Origin: Crocodylus rhombifer
Lineage: Eukaryota; Chordata; Crocodylia; Crocodylidae
Assembly (NCBI GenBank): GCA_038503035.1
Contig: JAVSML010024366.1
Coordinates: forward strand, 376,437-440,436
Direction: 5' to 3'
Length of the DNA: 64,000 nt
This document shows positions 11,536 through 23,982 of the stretch, in pieces. Positions within the stretch are counted from its first letter, which is position 1. Every line of letters starts with the position of its first letter. Below the pieces are notes generated by a model. That model was given only the letters and a program-made list of their open reading frames with translations. It was not told the DNA's origin and made no database searches. The translations under genes were made by a program, and so were the position numbers.

Positions 11536-11774
11536 AAACTCCTCTAAACAAATTATAATATGAACTCTTGCTGTACAGTGTGGGGACTGTGGGGATTAGA
11601 AGAGTGTAGGTACATGGAAATTAAGAGGAGGGTAATTGGGGGATACAGAAAGAAGGGTTTGAAACTGCAGAGATGGCAGCAGGCACAACAACAGAGTACA
11701 GCATATGTGGAATGGGTCTAATGCTGCCTGACAGAGCAAAATGCATGCCTTGGAGAGCTATACGAGTAGAATTG

Positions 11775-11905
11775 ACCATAGAATTTTAATGTGTCCTTGG
11801 ACAAGTTACTTAATGCAATTCCGTTTCTATTCTGTAACATGAGAATAGGATTCCTTCCAGCCTTTCTCTTTTCTTATCTATTTAGATTGCAAAGTCTTCA
11901 CTTTT
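11775..11905 (+). repeat. MIR-like SINE fragment
   Basis: TGTCCTTGGACAAGTTACTT, then CTGTAACATGAGAATAGGAT and, further on, TTTAGATTGCAAAGTCTTC. These match the order of a MIR-type core and the GATTGTAAGCTCTT tail seen in sauropsid copies. Diverged. Confidence 0.5.
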
Positions 11906-13321
11906 TCTCTCTCTTTCTCTTTGCCTGGATTCCATTTTTCTGCTGTGACTTTCACCAGCAGAACTTCTTTACAGAAACAAAGAGGAGAATATTATATTAA
12001 CCCACAGTCTGCACCTGCTCAGTTAAAACCTTTAGTTCCGTATGAAGGTTTGATGAGAAGAATGATTCATGTTGCATACTATTGGGACAATTCTGAGGTC
12101 TCTGTTTTGATTGTCTAATATCAGATAAAATTTCATATGGAATTCAGTTTAATAATATCCTCTACACAAATGTATTATCTATTGCAGTTTCCAGGGAAGT
12201 ATAAAACAATACACTACACCCTCATGGCACAGGAATTTGACTTCTGAGATCCACCTGATGCCTGCAAGGGAATTGTTGTAGTTTTATTACTTCAGTGCTG
12301 TTATCTGTAGGCATCTCATACAAGAGCAAGAGAATATCTCAGAATCAAGTAATAACTCTATTCTTTTCACATGTTTTTTTCATTGTGTTATCTCCAGACT
12401 GGAATTTGCATTGCCTGGGGGAAATGAGGCTCAACTAAATATCATGGTAAATCTGAGGCCTATTCACACTTACTTTCTTAATCAGCTAAGTTATGTTTTA
12501 AGGTTTTTAAATTATGAGTTAAAATTGATATAGCTATATTGATCACTGTGTTTAACAATAAGTTACAATTGTAAATGATAAATATTCACTCAGTCCATAA
12601 TTTTCTATCTTTGAGGCTGAATTCCTTTGGGATTATAATATTGTACAGAAGAGATGAAGTCAATGCTAACCTGTGTTTTGTTCCAACAAGATGAGGACCC
12701 ATATGAAGCAAAGAGAAGAAAAAGTATATTTTTCCATCCTAATAAAGCATAATGCACGATTTCACTAAAACCAAGAATAAAACCCAAAACAAAATGGTTC
12801 CAACCCAAACCCCCAAAATAAAATATCAAGGAATCTTATTAAAGTTATTCCTGGAAAAATGTTGATGAGCAATGGCAGAAAAGAAAGATGAAGAAAGATG
12901 TTTCAAAGATGCTATACAAAACAAAATTACATTCTGTTGTTTTGAATTGCATGAAAGGAAATAGAGAAAAAAAGTTAAAAATAGTATGGGAAGGAGGATG
13001 AATTGTGAAAATGCTGTGATTGCAAGTAATCTTATGGAGATTGTGGCAGGCCTGATTTATTGTTTTTAAGCCTCAAGTATTTTTGCCTTGCCATTGGTTG
13101 TCTGATTGCATTGAGCTTCCTGAAAAGGATAAGAGACCAAGCCAACCTGAAAGTAATTTTAAGCATGCTGAAACCAACCTTCAGAGCAGCCTTTCAGCAC
13201 ATTTTGTTCATGGCCAGTTAACTAGAGACTTAGCACCGTGGTAACTGAGAAAAGACTGAGGTTGATGAAGCTAGTCACAGGTCACAATAGAGGGAAAGTT
13301 TGAAAAATGCATTCATTACTG
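11906..13321. other. Unassigned AT-rich sequence
   Basis: No feature supported. The short open frames have no motif. Confidence 0.5.
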
Positions 13322-13324
13322 ACA

Positions 13325-13518
13325 GGGAGCATCTACACGAGATGCTACATTACCATAGCTCATTGATACAGCAACATAGCATCAGCAGGCACAAACTGTG
13401 ATGCCAATGCTATTGCGCTGCAGCAATGAGCTACTGCGCAGTAGTGTCAGAAATGATCATGTGGCATCAGGACTGCGCAGTAACAACTGCGCAGTTTGGT
13501 GCATGTGTAGATGTGCCT
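13325..13518. mobile_element. 194-bp MITE (Chompy-like)
   Basis: The left end GGGAGCATCTACACGAGATGC and the right end GTGCATGTGTAGATGTGCCT are inverted complements with a few mismatches. ACA flanks both sides (13322-13324 and 13519-13521), a 3-bp target duplication. The interior contains the near-palindrome TACTGCGCAGTA (13432-13443) and the segment GGCACAAACTGTGATGCC. That segment reappears inverted in the element 34606-34849. Non-autonomous: there is no coding capacity. Confidence 0.8.
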
Positions 13519-13521
13519 ACA

Positions 13522-15320
13522 GTGTCAAGCATTTGCTACATTAAACCCAAACCATGATCATAATATTCCAGGGAGGCCCAATTTTTATAACTCTACAGGA
13601 CCACACACAGGATTTAGAAAATGAAAGCTCCATCTGGGCTTCTCTTCCTAAAAAACATATGACATGCAAGGACCACAGTTGCTGACTTGCTAAGGGAAGC
13701 ATAAGAGGCACACCTGCTACTTTCCTTCCAATACAAGACTCTTCCTCACCATGCATAGACCATCAGAATATAAAGGAATATGCTACTGCCTGAGAAGGGT
13801 TGTAATAAATTACTTTCTTCAGTCTCTAATATCAAAATCCCCTTTGGGTGCCTCTCTTGCAAAATCAAACCTACATGTACAGTTTCAAGGCTCTTTCTAA
13901 AGATTTAAATAGGACTTCTTGGACTTGACTAACTGAAAGCCACTGTGTAAATTCCTGCATCAGATTTATTTCTCAATTCATTATAATGCCCCAAATTAGT
14001 AATGGAAAGCCAGGTTTTAGTACCTATGACTTAGTCTATGTTCTATAAAATGTTGCCACAGTGTGTGTGGCAAATGGTACTGAGTTAATGGCGAAAGCAT
14101 GGTAGAATTAATAATGAATAAAATATGCACAGTAGGTAGTTTCTATGCACTGTGGGAAATATAAGCCACATCCTGTTTTCCCTTAATTAAATGAAAAATG
14201 GATCACTCATCTGCATGCCCCGTGCTGGTTTTCAAAACACTTGTACTGAAGTCCACTAATTTACCTTTATGGACTAATCAGGAAGAAATAGTATTTGAGC
14301 AATGTCTCCTTATCCTCTTAGATGCAATTCATAAAGTGAGTTTTAACAGCATAAGAAAAAATGAATAAAAAGATACAACCAGTTCTTCAGCTAGAATAAA
14401 ATGGCATTGTTTTATTAAAGTCAATGGAGTAATGCCAGATTATACCTGCTGAGGATTTGGCTTTTATAATTAGCCCTCTTTCCTGACAAAGTTGACCAAA
14501 TATTCTTCTTTATAATACTTGCTTTTTTGCTGAAAGATCTGATGATATTGTAAGTTAGAAACAGCTACAATTTATGGGTGATAGACTGCGTGAGTAAACA
14601 TTCATGTCTGTAGCTTTTAGTCTGGGATAACTAAAAGGTTGTAGTTAGGGTTGAAAAATCCCTTAGGGCTTGTCTATATGAGGACTGTAGGAAAATTGAA
14701 ATGAATAAGCTAAAGTTGTTAATGTGCTTCTGTTAAAGCGCATTAACATCCTGGCACATGTGTAAATTTTTGTGCTCCATTTTCCAAGAAGCTGTGTACA
14801 CTTCCTTTTGGGCAAGGGAGGAAAGCAAATGCAGAATTTTAAAGCTCTCAGTAAGATACAATTCATTCCTCAAAATACCTTTTCATTTCCCCTTCCTCAG
14901 GTTCTTCCACCTGAATTTCTCTTGACTGCTGCTGTTTGCATGTTTATATAATGCCAATGCCAGTTGGCTAATTGGCAACTCTCTTAGGGCTTTACACATC
15001 TGCCCATCCCTGTAGCATCAGAGTACTCTGCTCTCCCCACAAGTAGAGATTCAGTGCAAGCTCCCACAATCATAGAGGTCTGCTGGCATGAGCAGCATCA
15101 ACCTCTTTTTCTCTGCCAAGAGAGTAGGTTTCACATAAGCAGCCACACACAAGTAATGGGGCTTATTTACCACAGTGCTTCTCCAGTGTTTTCCTGATTC
15201 AGGTCCATTGCTTTTATTGTATTGATTCCTAACTGTGCCTCCTGCTGTAAGAAAGTTTTTAATTTGGTTTAAAGGACTCAGCTTCTTTAACAATATTATT
15301 TTCTGTCAGTATCTAAACAC
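13522..15320. other. AT-rich sequence with weak repeat remnants
   Basis: Near 14404-14470 (AAAGTCAATGGAGTAATGCC, then CCTGCTGAGGATTTGGC) there is an old amniote SINE-like fragment. At 14664-14800 a GGGCTTGTCTATATG edge and GCGCATTAACAT motifs hint at a decayed MITE. The rest is unassigned. Confidence 0.35.
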
Positions 15321-15321
15321 A

Positions 15322-15402
15322 GGGCCTGATTCAACATGGCATGACTGAGTTTTACATTCATTGATTTCAGTGGAATTACACAAATGTAAAGGTGGAGTTG
15401 CT
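15322..15402 (+). repeat. Old amniote SINE-like fragment
   Basis: GGGCCTGATTCAACATGGC, then TTGATTTCAGTGGAATTACA and AATGTAAAGGTGG. This is the layout of a dispersed repeat common in turtles, crocodilians and birds. I do not recall its formal name. Confidence 0.4.
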
Positions 15403-15540
15403 GCTGTTTCCTCTGATGATTTGTTCTTAACAATGGTCTTAATTTCAACAATGACATAGACAAATATACTACTTTTTAACCCTCAGAACAGTGCAGATGT
15501 TCAAAGGAATACACAGCAGCTTCTCAGAATGCAGGCAATG

Positions 15541-15700
15541 TTCTTTGGCCAAATGCGATATATTGTATTAGACCAACTAAACAATTGGAAAAAAATATTC
15601 TTTGCAAGATTTTGGGCACAAACTAATAAAAGATGTCACATTTACCCAAAGAACCTTGTCTGCCTATGTCCTTAGACCAACACAGCTACAACCAACATCT
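15541..15700 (+). repeat. SINE-like dispersed repeat (TTCTTTGG...CAACACAGCTAC type)
   Basis: TTCTTTGGCCAAATGCGATA, TAGACCAACTAAACAATTGG, TTCTTTGCAAGATTTTGGGC and finally CTTAGACCAACACAGCTACA. The same block occurs at 43347-43440 (TTCTTTGGGTAGATGTGATA, CAGACCAACTAAACAGTTGG, TTCTTTGCAAGCTTTCAGGC). Two copies in one window with matching left borders indicate a dispersed family. Confidence 0.6.
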
Positions 15701-16914
15701 CAGAATGCATCACACTTTTTCCAACACAAAAAACTCCCCTAAGGATGTTAAATAAATACATTAGAGAATAAGACCTCATTCACCTACCAACTTACATATC
15801 TTATATCTGTGCAGAGATGTAGCTGAAAACATTGCTTGTGTAATTAAATGAAGCAATGCACACATATAGGAAAGGAAAACTCTGCTTCTAGAACTTATGC
15901 TAGATGTGGAATGGGGAAATATGTTTCACCATTGCTGCTTTTTTGTCAACTGTCAGAGAAAGACTTGCTTCACATGAGGCTTGGAAAAAGGGTATATTGA
16001 ACTCGTAGGTGTATGCAAGAGCAAGCATGATGTAAAAACTTTTTCTACAACAGTTTCCTCCCTGTTTTCCCTTTGCCTGAGAGAACAGTACCATATTCAC
16101 TTGAGTGCCTTCTCACTAATTATCCCTCCTTTCTGGAAAGAATGGTGTTACAAGAAAGCATGCTGTCAACTTCCTTGTTACCTCCTACACCCCTCATAGT
16201 GAGGAAAGAGTAGCTTAATGCAGACAAACTCAGCATTATTCTGTAAAATCCTAAACCCACCAGTATTTTTCTTGGTCAGACTTCCTTCTGTACATGGCAT
16301 GTCTCCTTTAACAGCTGCAGAAATCTCATTTTACAGCCTTGGGCTGCTTCTTCCTTTACATCAAGAAGAAGGCTGCAGAGCTGCTTCTCATTCCTTGTAC
16401 AAATGTGCTCAGTTTCCATTGCTGTTTTTCCCTGCTAATTGGAGGGAAGCATACAGTCTGAGACATGGAGTATCTTCTTTAGACAGGTCTAGAATTGACA
16501 GCGCTTAAATAGATTCCCCCTCCCCTCATGTGCTTGGGCTTTCTTTTCTTGTTATTTTTCTTTTACATTTACTAGTATTTCCTAATGTCTGTGACTATAT
16601 GCACAGATTGTACATTGTGACTTTCTTCCAGAATCACTTACTCGGTTAGTCTGCTAGCTTTACATCTATTCTGTTTTCTTCAATTGCCTATCAGAATGCC
16701 ACAACCTTCCATCAAAATGTATCGATCCTTCTCTGAGGATATTTAAACAAACATTTATTAGTTATTATGGAGGTTAAAGCCTTCCAAACCCATTTAATAT
16801 TTTTATAGAAATAACATTTTTGTCGAGTTCTCCTATTTTTTTACATAGTAGATACTGTTGGTTAAATGCTGCCAAGTTTCTTAGCAAAGGGAATTAAACT
16901 CATTAAAGCTCATA
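15701..16914. other. Unassigned AT-rich sequence
   Basis: No repeat or coding feature supported. The 72- to 96-residue open frames at 15981-16508 carry no recognisable motif. Confidence 0.5.
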
Positions 16915-17202
16915 CTAACTCTTATAATTGCAGGCCCACTGTTCTCCTATGTCGACAAGGAACGGTTTAGAAATACTTTTTATCTTCTTCACTAAAATGT
17001 TTTCAAACATGTTCAGCATGGCTATTTCTTCTGGCAGGGGATCAACAAACTTGTTCAAAGGAATCAAATCAAAACACACTGATGAGGCTTTTGAATTTCT
17101 GCTCTGGTGCAGTTCAGGCATAGATGAGCATTCAGTATTCGATTCCACTTTAGAATTCAATATGCCAACTCTCACACAAGCAATAAAGTACAATGTCAAC
17201 AA
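16915..17202 (-). pseudogene. Possible Helitron-associated ORF relic
   Basis: The minus frame is open for 95 codons. Its middle (SSVCFDLIPLNKFVDPLPEE, then IAMLNMFENILVKKIKS) resembles the N-terminal region of Helitron replicase polyproteins, where a 'l.piP.EL..Lnd.E..LI.k' segment precedes the Helitron-like domain. No other Helitron feature was identified nearby. The plus strand is also open over the same interval (16928-17224) and is bounded by TTGCAG at 16928-16933 and a GTATGC at 17214, which could be splice sites by chance. Assignment is tentative. Confidence 0.3.
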
Positions 17203-17224
17203 TACTTTAATAGGTATGCTTTAA

Positions 17225-18370
17225 ACAACCTTTTTCAAAGTTTTTCATCTTGACTGGTTTTAAAATATTTTTAATAATTTAATTCAAGCAATATCTTCCA
17301 TATAATAGAAAAATACCTTTTGCAATATATTGGGATGTAAGGCTGGAAACAGATGCGGTTTCTGGAGCATGATCAGCTGTGCTGCAATATGTCACACCAC
17401 CAATGATGGCACTGCATAGATATCTACAGAAGTTGTTGGGTGCTGTGTTGGGAAGCGAGGGGGGGGAAGATCCTTTTCAGGGGATTCCCCCTGCATGTGT
17501 CTGCAAGTGACTTTGCAGCTCTATGGGTGTTCCCCCCTCCTCACTTCAGATGCATGCCAAGAAAATTCCTTGCAGAGGATTCCTCCAGCATGCATATCAC
17601 GTATCACTGCTGGGCTTCAACGCAAGATATGCAACAAGCATGGATCTCCACTTGTAGATATGTGCCCCATGTCAGAATGAGGCCTCAAATTTCCCTGCTT
17701 ACCTATACACACATTAGAGAACTTGGGGATGCATCTAGGTGAGCAGGAAACTCCAGCTTTCTCCATTTACCAAGATGAAACCCAAGAAATATCTGGGATC
17801 CAGGGCCAGCTTTGAGCTGTCTACACTCTCCCACCATGAACAAATAGACATTGGCTGCAGTAAAGTAACTCCATTTATCATCCAATGAAGTCATTTGTGG
17901 TTCAACAGACAATAAAGCTGTCTACTTGCTTTCACTTTGTGCCACCATAAAAATGCTTATGATGGCACAAAAGTGATGTTTGTTTCTATCCTATGGCACA
18001 ATTCTCTGTCATACTGTTAGAAGAGACTGAGTGTAAATTACTGTTTTTTTAAAATGTCATACGTGGAAAATCTGCTGGGTTTTCTTCAAGTGATCCATAT
18101 GTCAAACTCAAACATTGCACTCTTCTTTTTCACGTAAATATATCAATGGACAGACTGAAACAGCATTTCAAAGTAGTTCAGCTGGAAGCTATACCCTAAG
18201 TTTTCATAGCTTAAAAATAAGCATGCAAAGGGTACAAAGTACTTCTGAAAATAAGGCTCTATATTTTCAAAACTTTTGGGCACCTAAGAATTCAGATAAG
18301 TGCTTAATTACCATTGGTTAGGAAAATCTCATTAGGCACATATATGATCTCCTGAAAATATATGAAAATC
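17225..18370. other. Unassigned sequence
   Basis: Moderately AT-rich, with a GC-richer patch at about 17440-17700. No family recognised. Confidence 0.5.
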
Positions 18371-18371
18371 T

Positions 18372-18458
18372 GTTAATATCACAAAGTTAATAGATGGTTT
18401 AAAATATATCACAAAATTAATAGAGAGTTTGAAATATCACAAGGTTAATAGTTTAAAA
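18372..18458 (+). repeat. Three-unit tandem repeat, about 30 bp
   Basis: ATATCACAAAGTTAATAG, ATATCACAAAATTAATAG and ATATCACAAGGTTAATAG recur at roughly 30-bp spacing, with GTTTAAAA/GTTTGAAA linkers. A small, diverged tandem array. Confidence 0.75.
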
Positions 18459-21400
18459 TTGTGGTCTTGAATATCTCTTTTAGTTTTCTATTTGCAATTT
18501 GAAACAATTCTACCCCAGCAATCCCAGAAGTACCAGTACACTCATGAGTTTGTAAGATCTGCATGGGGGAGCAAGATTCATTGCCATTCTCCTAGTTCTC
18601 TTAACCAATATTAGAAGGTTCCTTATTACACATATGAGAAGAGCTCTCTTGGTTACTATCCCCTTCTACTCATCTTGGTTGGGGTAGGAAGAGTGAAGAG
18701 AAAGCAGGAGCTAGCAGGAAGAGTGAATTGGACCAACAATATAGTATTTCTATTGGCAGAGAGAGGGAATTAAGGCTGATGTGCTAGTGCTTTGGACTCT
18801 AATGTCCAACCTAAGTCAAGTACCTACACTCCTAAGAGGGGCAGGCATTCTGACACCCCCCTGTACTTAACATTTCCTGTTGCCTATCTCTAGGTGCCAC
18901 TTGGCTTTCTGGGTTATCCTTTGGAGGACTTATCTCTCCCCATTTTCTGTATATAGCACTTGGTTCCCAAATCAGCTCAAACTGAATTGATCTTTAGGGC
19001 CAAGACACCTAGAGTCTGTGCACTGTAGGCACCTCCACGACCAAATTAGATCCCATATCACAGCCCTAATGTCTTCAACAAACTTTCCCAGGAAGATTTT
19101 TAGAAAAGTTACAAACTGCAGGGTAGGGTGATAATACTCTCCCTCCTAACAGACGTATTGCGAGACTTAATTAATTAATGTCTCCAAGGCACACAGATAC
19201 TACAGCAACAAACATAATAGAAAAAGCTTATAAATAAATATATGTATAAATAAGTGACAAAATGAGTGTCAGGGGATAAGTTTATGGTTGGAACATGTGT
19301 CTGCTGCAGTCAGGAAGTAGTAAATATTAATACCTTTCCTGTGAATTACTGTTATAAGTTCTGGCACTTGGTTTATTAATAGGGTTTTCTCCCTATTTTC
19401 TTCTGTAGTGTATTTAAGTGACTAGGACAGAGACCACACCTTAACATTTAATGTAACAGAGTTTTAAACTCCAAACTACTTTGAGGCCCCTATACACCGG
19501 GTAGTCTAGAAACACGTGGTAAGAGACAATCCCTTCCCAAGAAAGCTTATATGGGAGGCTTTATAGCAGGCTAAAAATTGCTTTTCTGTGATCATTTGAA
19601 AAGAACAGCCTTTCCCACCTGACAGATGCAGAATAATGACAAAATGTGTTCAGTGTGAGGGGAAAATGACTGATGAAATCTGAAACATTTTAATTTTCAG
19701 TAGCCTTATGAAAATTTGAAAAAATAATCATTTTCACCAACTTCATTTTCTATTCAAAGGAGATCATAAAAAATGGATTAATTAATTACTTGACTCCTAC
19801 CACCATAGTCTTCTCTACTCATGATTACTATTGCCTTTCCCTAAACAATTACATCTTTGGAATATTTGTGTCTCAAATTACTTACACTTTCAGTCTCATC
19901 GCTTCTTGCAGTCTGAGGTTGGACTAGGTAGGAAGTTGGATGAGAAGCCTTGAGGAAATCAGATGTTGAAGTTGATGGTGTTGGGGTTCAGTAGGTACTG
20001 TTCTTTTCTCTGTGACAAATTTTAGAAGATTTGCAATGGCTTTCTGAGAAAATTAATGTAAGCTGCCAGGCACCTAACAGCTTTCTTTATTCTCAAGGTG
20101 AAGGATTCACAACTCCTATTTCAAACTTGGATATTTAAAGTATTACATGCTTCAAAATAAAATACACCAAATATTCGTCAGTGGTGAAATGGTGTTCTAA
20201 CAGTGACTGTAAGACTATCCAATGATGTAGGCCAAATTTTCTAAATCAGGGTTGGGGATGGGAAAAAGATTCTCCCAATCCTGGGGTTGGTCGAGGACTC
20301 TCCGATGCCAGAACATATTAGAATAATATTAAGAGGTCATTCCAGTGCATGAAGCCACTGGCAATAATTCCGCTTCTTTGGGAGTGCTTCGTCATCCAGA
20401 CACCTTAAGTGAACATGGAGAGTTTCAAGAAATAATCTCCTGGAAGCCAATTAACCTGGCTTTGAAACTACTCCTCACTGCAGGAGCAGAGCAAAATGCC
20501 TGGAGTAGAGCCCAGAAACTGGCTTCTGTGCTTTGAACATTACCATAAAACACTGTAGTTTGTATTTATCGTGGAAGCTGAAAAGTTATGGTCAACTTAA
20601 AGTAATTGGTTGTTTGGGACAATATTTTGTTGTATATTTGGACAACAACAATGTATTCACATGTTTCTGATTTACCAGAATCTGTGACATTTGGGTTGTG
20701 AATTGTTCAGAGTCAACATACCCTTCAAGATTTGACTAACAGGGACTCTCTACTGACAGTTGCCTTCCTTTCTACCTGGTGCCTAGGGATAGTATTTGTC
20801 TGTGCCTTCATGTATTAGTTATGTAAGCTACAGGATATTCTTGAGCACTTTTTAAAAAGAAATACATCATTAAGCAGACAAAAAATTCCCACTGTGGGAA
20901 TTACCCAGCAGTTAGTTACATGCAATAGATCTATATCTACATACATGTGTATTCATTTTCATTTTAAATGTTCATGGTAATTAATAATAAGTGCATGAAA
21001 GTGTTTAGGATTATGTAAAAGTGATAACTGTACTGTAACTCTTCCATGAGATATATGAGCTGTTTTTCTCTTGTGTTTACTTAACTAGAAAGCTCAACTG
21101 CAGTGCAGGATTTGGATATCACAATGAGGTCCTGCTTTTTTTTACGTTATAGTTGAGTTTAGATTGCCTTGGGCACCAGGAAGTCATACAGTTAATCTGT
21201 ACTTCAGAAAGTAGTAGGAGCCAGCAACCACGCAGCTTCCAAGTTACTTAATTTCAGCTGTCAGCTAAAGAAACCAACATAGTATCATTTCTGTGCACAT
21301 GCATACGGGTGTACATTATAGTTTTTTTTTTAAATTAAGGCCGGATCTACAAACTATTTTTTCATGTGGCAGCAAAAAATCAGTCCCTGTCTCCAATAGG

Positions 21401-21629
21401 TTACAGCTGGACATGCAGCTCTCAGTATTTTCCATAACTGAAGTCCTCTCCTTTTCAGCCTGATAAGGTAGACAGGTTGGCTGGAATACCATAATATCTG
21501 TTTGAGACAGTAAGGCTGAGGCATCAGGTGAGATGCTATGACATAAGAAATAAATACTGAGTCTAAGAGAAAAATAAATATCCTGTAAGGAATGCCCATT
21601 TTTCAGTCACTGAATGTAATTTTATTTAT
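18459..21629. other. Unassigned AT-rich sequence with one strong palindrome
   Basis: No coding or mobile feature supported. At 20884-20902 AATTCCCACTGTGGGAATT is a perfect 9-bp inverted repeat around one central base. The 63-codon frame at 20345-20536 has no recognisable motif. Confidence 0.5.
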
Positions 21630-21870
21630 TTCATAGATTTCATAGTTTCATAGTTTCTAGGATCAGAAGGGACCTGAGCAGATCATCAAGTCCGACCCCC
21701 TGCCATGGCAGGAAAGAGTACTGGGGTCAAACAACCCCAGCAAGATGTGCATCTAGCCTCCTCTTAAACACCCCCAGGGTAGGAGCCTGCACCACTTCTC
21801 TTGAAAGTTGGTTCCAGACGCTAGCCGCCCTGACCGTGAAGTAGCGCCTCCTGATATCTAACCTAAACCT
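21630..21870 (-). mobile_element. CR1 LINE 3' end (subfamily A)
   Basis: Starts with the inverted tail TCATAGATTTCATAGTTTCA, then the 3' UTR (AGATCATCAAGTCCGACCCC) and C-terminal codons up to ATCTAACCTAAACCT. It ends exactly where the next minus CR1 begins. The 3' UTR differs from the abutting copy (CCATGGCAGGAAAGAGTACT against CCCAGGGGCAGGAAGTCAGC), so two subfamilies are present. Confidence 0.85.
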
Positions 21871-22738
21871 TTCATAGACATTTGGGCTGGAAGGGACCCC
21901 GGAGGATCATCGAGTCCAGCCCCCTGCCCCAGGGGCAGGAAGTCAGCAGGGATCATAGGATCCCAGCAAGATAAGCATCCAAATGTGTTCTGATGGCGTT
22001 CAAAGTGGGTACTTGAATTGCCTCCAGTGGCAGTCTGTTCCAAACCTTGGGGCCTCAGACAGTGAAGAAGTTCTTTCTTCTGTCCAGCCTGAACCAGTCA
22101 CAATGGAGTTTGTGACCTTTTGATCTTGTCATCCCTTGGGGGGCTCTGGTGAACAGACATTCCCCCAGATCCTGATGAGCACCTCTGATAACTTATAGGT
22201 GGCCATCAGATCACCCCTGAGCCTGCGCTTTTTCAGGCTGAATAGCCCCATTGCTCTCAGCCTTTCATCGTAAGGTCTGTTTTCCTGACCTCTGATAATG
22301 TGTGTGGCTCTTCTCTGGACTCTCTCAAGATTCTCCACATCCTTTTTGAATTGTAGAGCCCAAAACTGGGTGTGATAGTCCAGCTGCAGCCTCATCAAGG
22401 CCAAGTGCAGTGGGAGAATAACATCCAGGGATCTGCTTGAGAAGCATCTATGGATGCAAGCCAGCATTTTGCTCACTTTACCAGCCACAGCATCACACTG
22501 AAGGCTCATATTCATCTTGTGGTCAACCACGACTCCCAAGTCCCTTTCCTCTGTAGTGCTAACCAGCGTAGCACTGCCAAGCCTATAAGGATGCTGCAGT
22601 TTTTTCCTTCCAAGGTGGAGAACCTTGCACTTTTCGGTGTTGAACACCATCAGGTTCTTGTCTGCCCATTTCATAAGTCTGTCCAGATCCACCTGGATCG
22701 CTCTCCTGTCCTCAGGTGTGGATGCTTTACCCCAGAGT
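21871..22738 (-). mobile_element. CR1 LINE 3' end (subfamily B) with RT C-terminal pseudogene
   Basis: The inverted tail TTCATAGACATTTGGGCTGG is followed by the 3' UTR and, on the minus strand at 22692-22129, 187 open codons from the end of the RT domain (MDLDRLMKWADKNLMVFNTE, KCKVLHLGRK) through the conserved KDVENLERVQRRATHIIRG and RRLRGDLMATYKL segments. The frame is lost near AGCACCTCTGATAAC (22180), where one or more bases were deleted relative to the copy at 35 kb. 5'-truncated at about 22738. No endonuclease or RT catalytic core is left. Confidence 0.85.
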
Positions 22739-22997
22739 TTAGTTTGAGTAATAATCTTTCCTACTGCACAATGCTATATCTTCAGGATTACAGTGAAGAA
22801 AAGGATATCAGACAAAAGTCATATCTTGACACGCCTGTGTCCTAGGCAGCAGCAGTGCTGGGGCAGCATCAATGACTGAGCTGCTACTGCTGGAGGTGGT
22901 GGCTGGGCCAGAAGGTCAGTGGCTGCTATTTTGTGCCCTCCCATCAGAACTCAGCACCTGGGGCTGGTGTAGCAGATACCAAACTTCCCCACCCCTG

Positions 22998-23064
22998 TGC
23001 AGAACGTAGCTTTCCACAGAAAACTTCATTTTTGCCCACCAAAAAAAAAATCTTTATATAATCA
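22998..23064 (+). repeat. 67-bp direct repeat, copy 1
   Basis: From TGCAGAACGTAGCTTTCCAC to TTTATATAATCA. It matches copy 2 at 25265-25331 over 67 bases with a single substitution in the A-run. The flanking sequences of the two copies are unrelated. Confidence 0.9.
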
Positions 23065-23982
23065 CATTTAGCCACATTAGTCTAGCCAACCCAGACTTTT
23101 AGAAAGTGCTACATTTGGACGTTTTTCTTAGATTTGAGCTTTGATTCTTTGATAGTATATTATACCCTCACATTATATAATTGATTGTTTCCAAAAAGGG
23201 TGAAAACTTAGAAATTTAGCTTCATAAGATTTCTGCTTGGAGGAAAAATAGTCTTCTAAAATGAAAGGCTTTACAGAAATATGGTTATACAAATTCAGCT
23301 TAACCATCAGAAAGTTAATTTTACTCTTGCTGATGCCACTGCAGGGAATATATAAATCAGGCTACCAATGTTGATTTTGCTATTTGTGAATTGTGAAAGA
23401 AATTATATAAAACACAAAAGCACTAGAGTAAGTAAGCTTGCCTGAAAACTGCCCATCATAGCAGGTTAGAACTAAACAACAAAACATTTCAGCTTTCTCA
23501 GCACCAAGACCTGTAAATTATCTGTTACTGCAACTAACTGGGGGTTTTTTGCAGTACATAATGATTAAACAAAGATTATAGCAATAATATAGCAGTGTCA
23601 GCTGAAAACTGCATGGCAATCCTGCACAAATTCATACTGGAGTCTTGCAAAACTCTTAGCCTAAAACTCTCTAAAAGTCAATATGGACATAATGAGATTT
23701 TCAAAAAAGACACAGCATTTGGGTGCACAAAATGAGGAAGAGGTTTTCAAGTTCAGTTATTTGAAGAATTCCTCTCCCCTCATGAAGTCCACCTATAGTG
23801 ACTAGTTCGTTTGTAAAAAAAATATGCATGTACAAATATTGCAGTTGCACTTTAAAAAGTGCACGAACAGTTTCATGAGTTCTTTAAAGCATTTGGTGGA
23901 ATATGTAGTATAATTCAAATGATGTAACTTTGTCGCAACAGTCATAACTGAAATATTTGCATGTATTTTGGTTGAGTGTACC
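23065..23982. other. Unassigned AT-rich sequence
   Basis: No family recognised. A short perfect hairpin (TGCACTTT AA AAAGTGCA) lies at 23846-23863. Confidence 0.5.

Noticed and set aside
20345..20536. 63-codon frame, considered as a conserved exon
   Set aside because: No splice sites or motif seen. Too short to support.
23846..23863. Short hairpin TGCACTTTAAAAAGTGCA, considered as a small RNA or terminator
   Set aside because: An 18-bp hairpin is expected by chance in 64 kb and has no supporting context.
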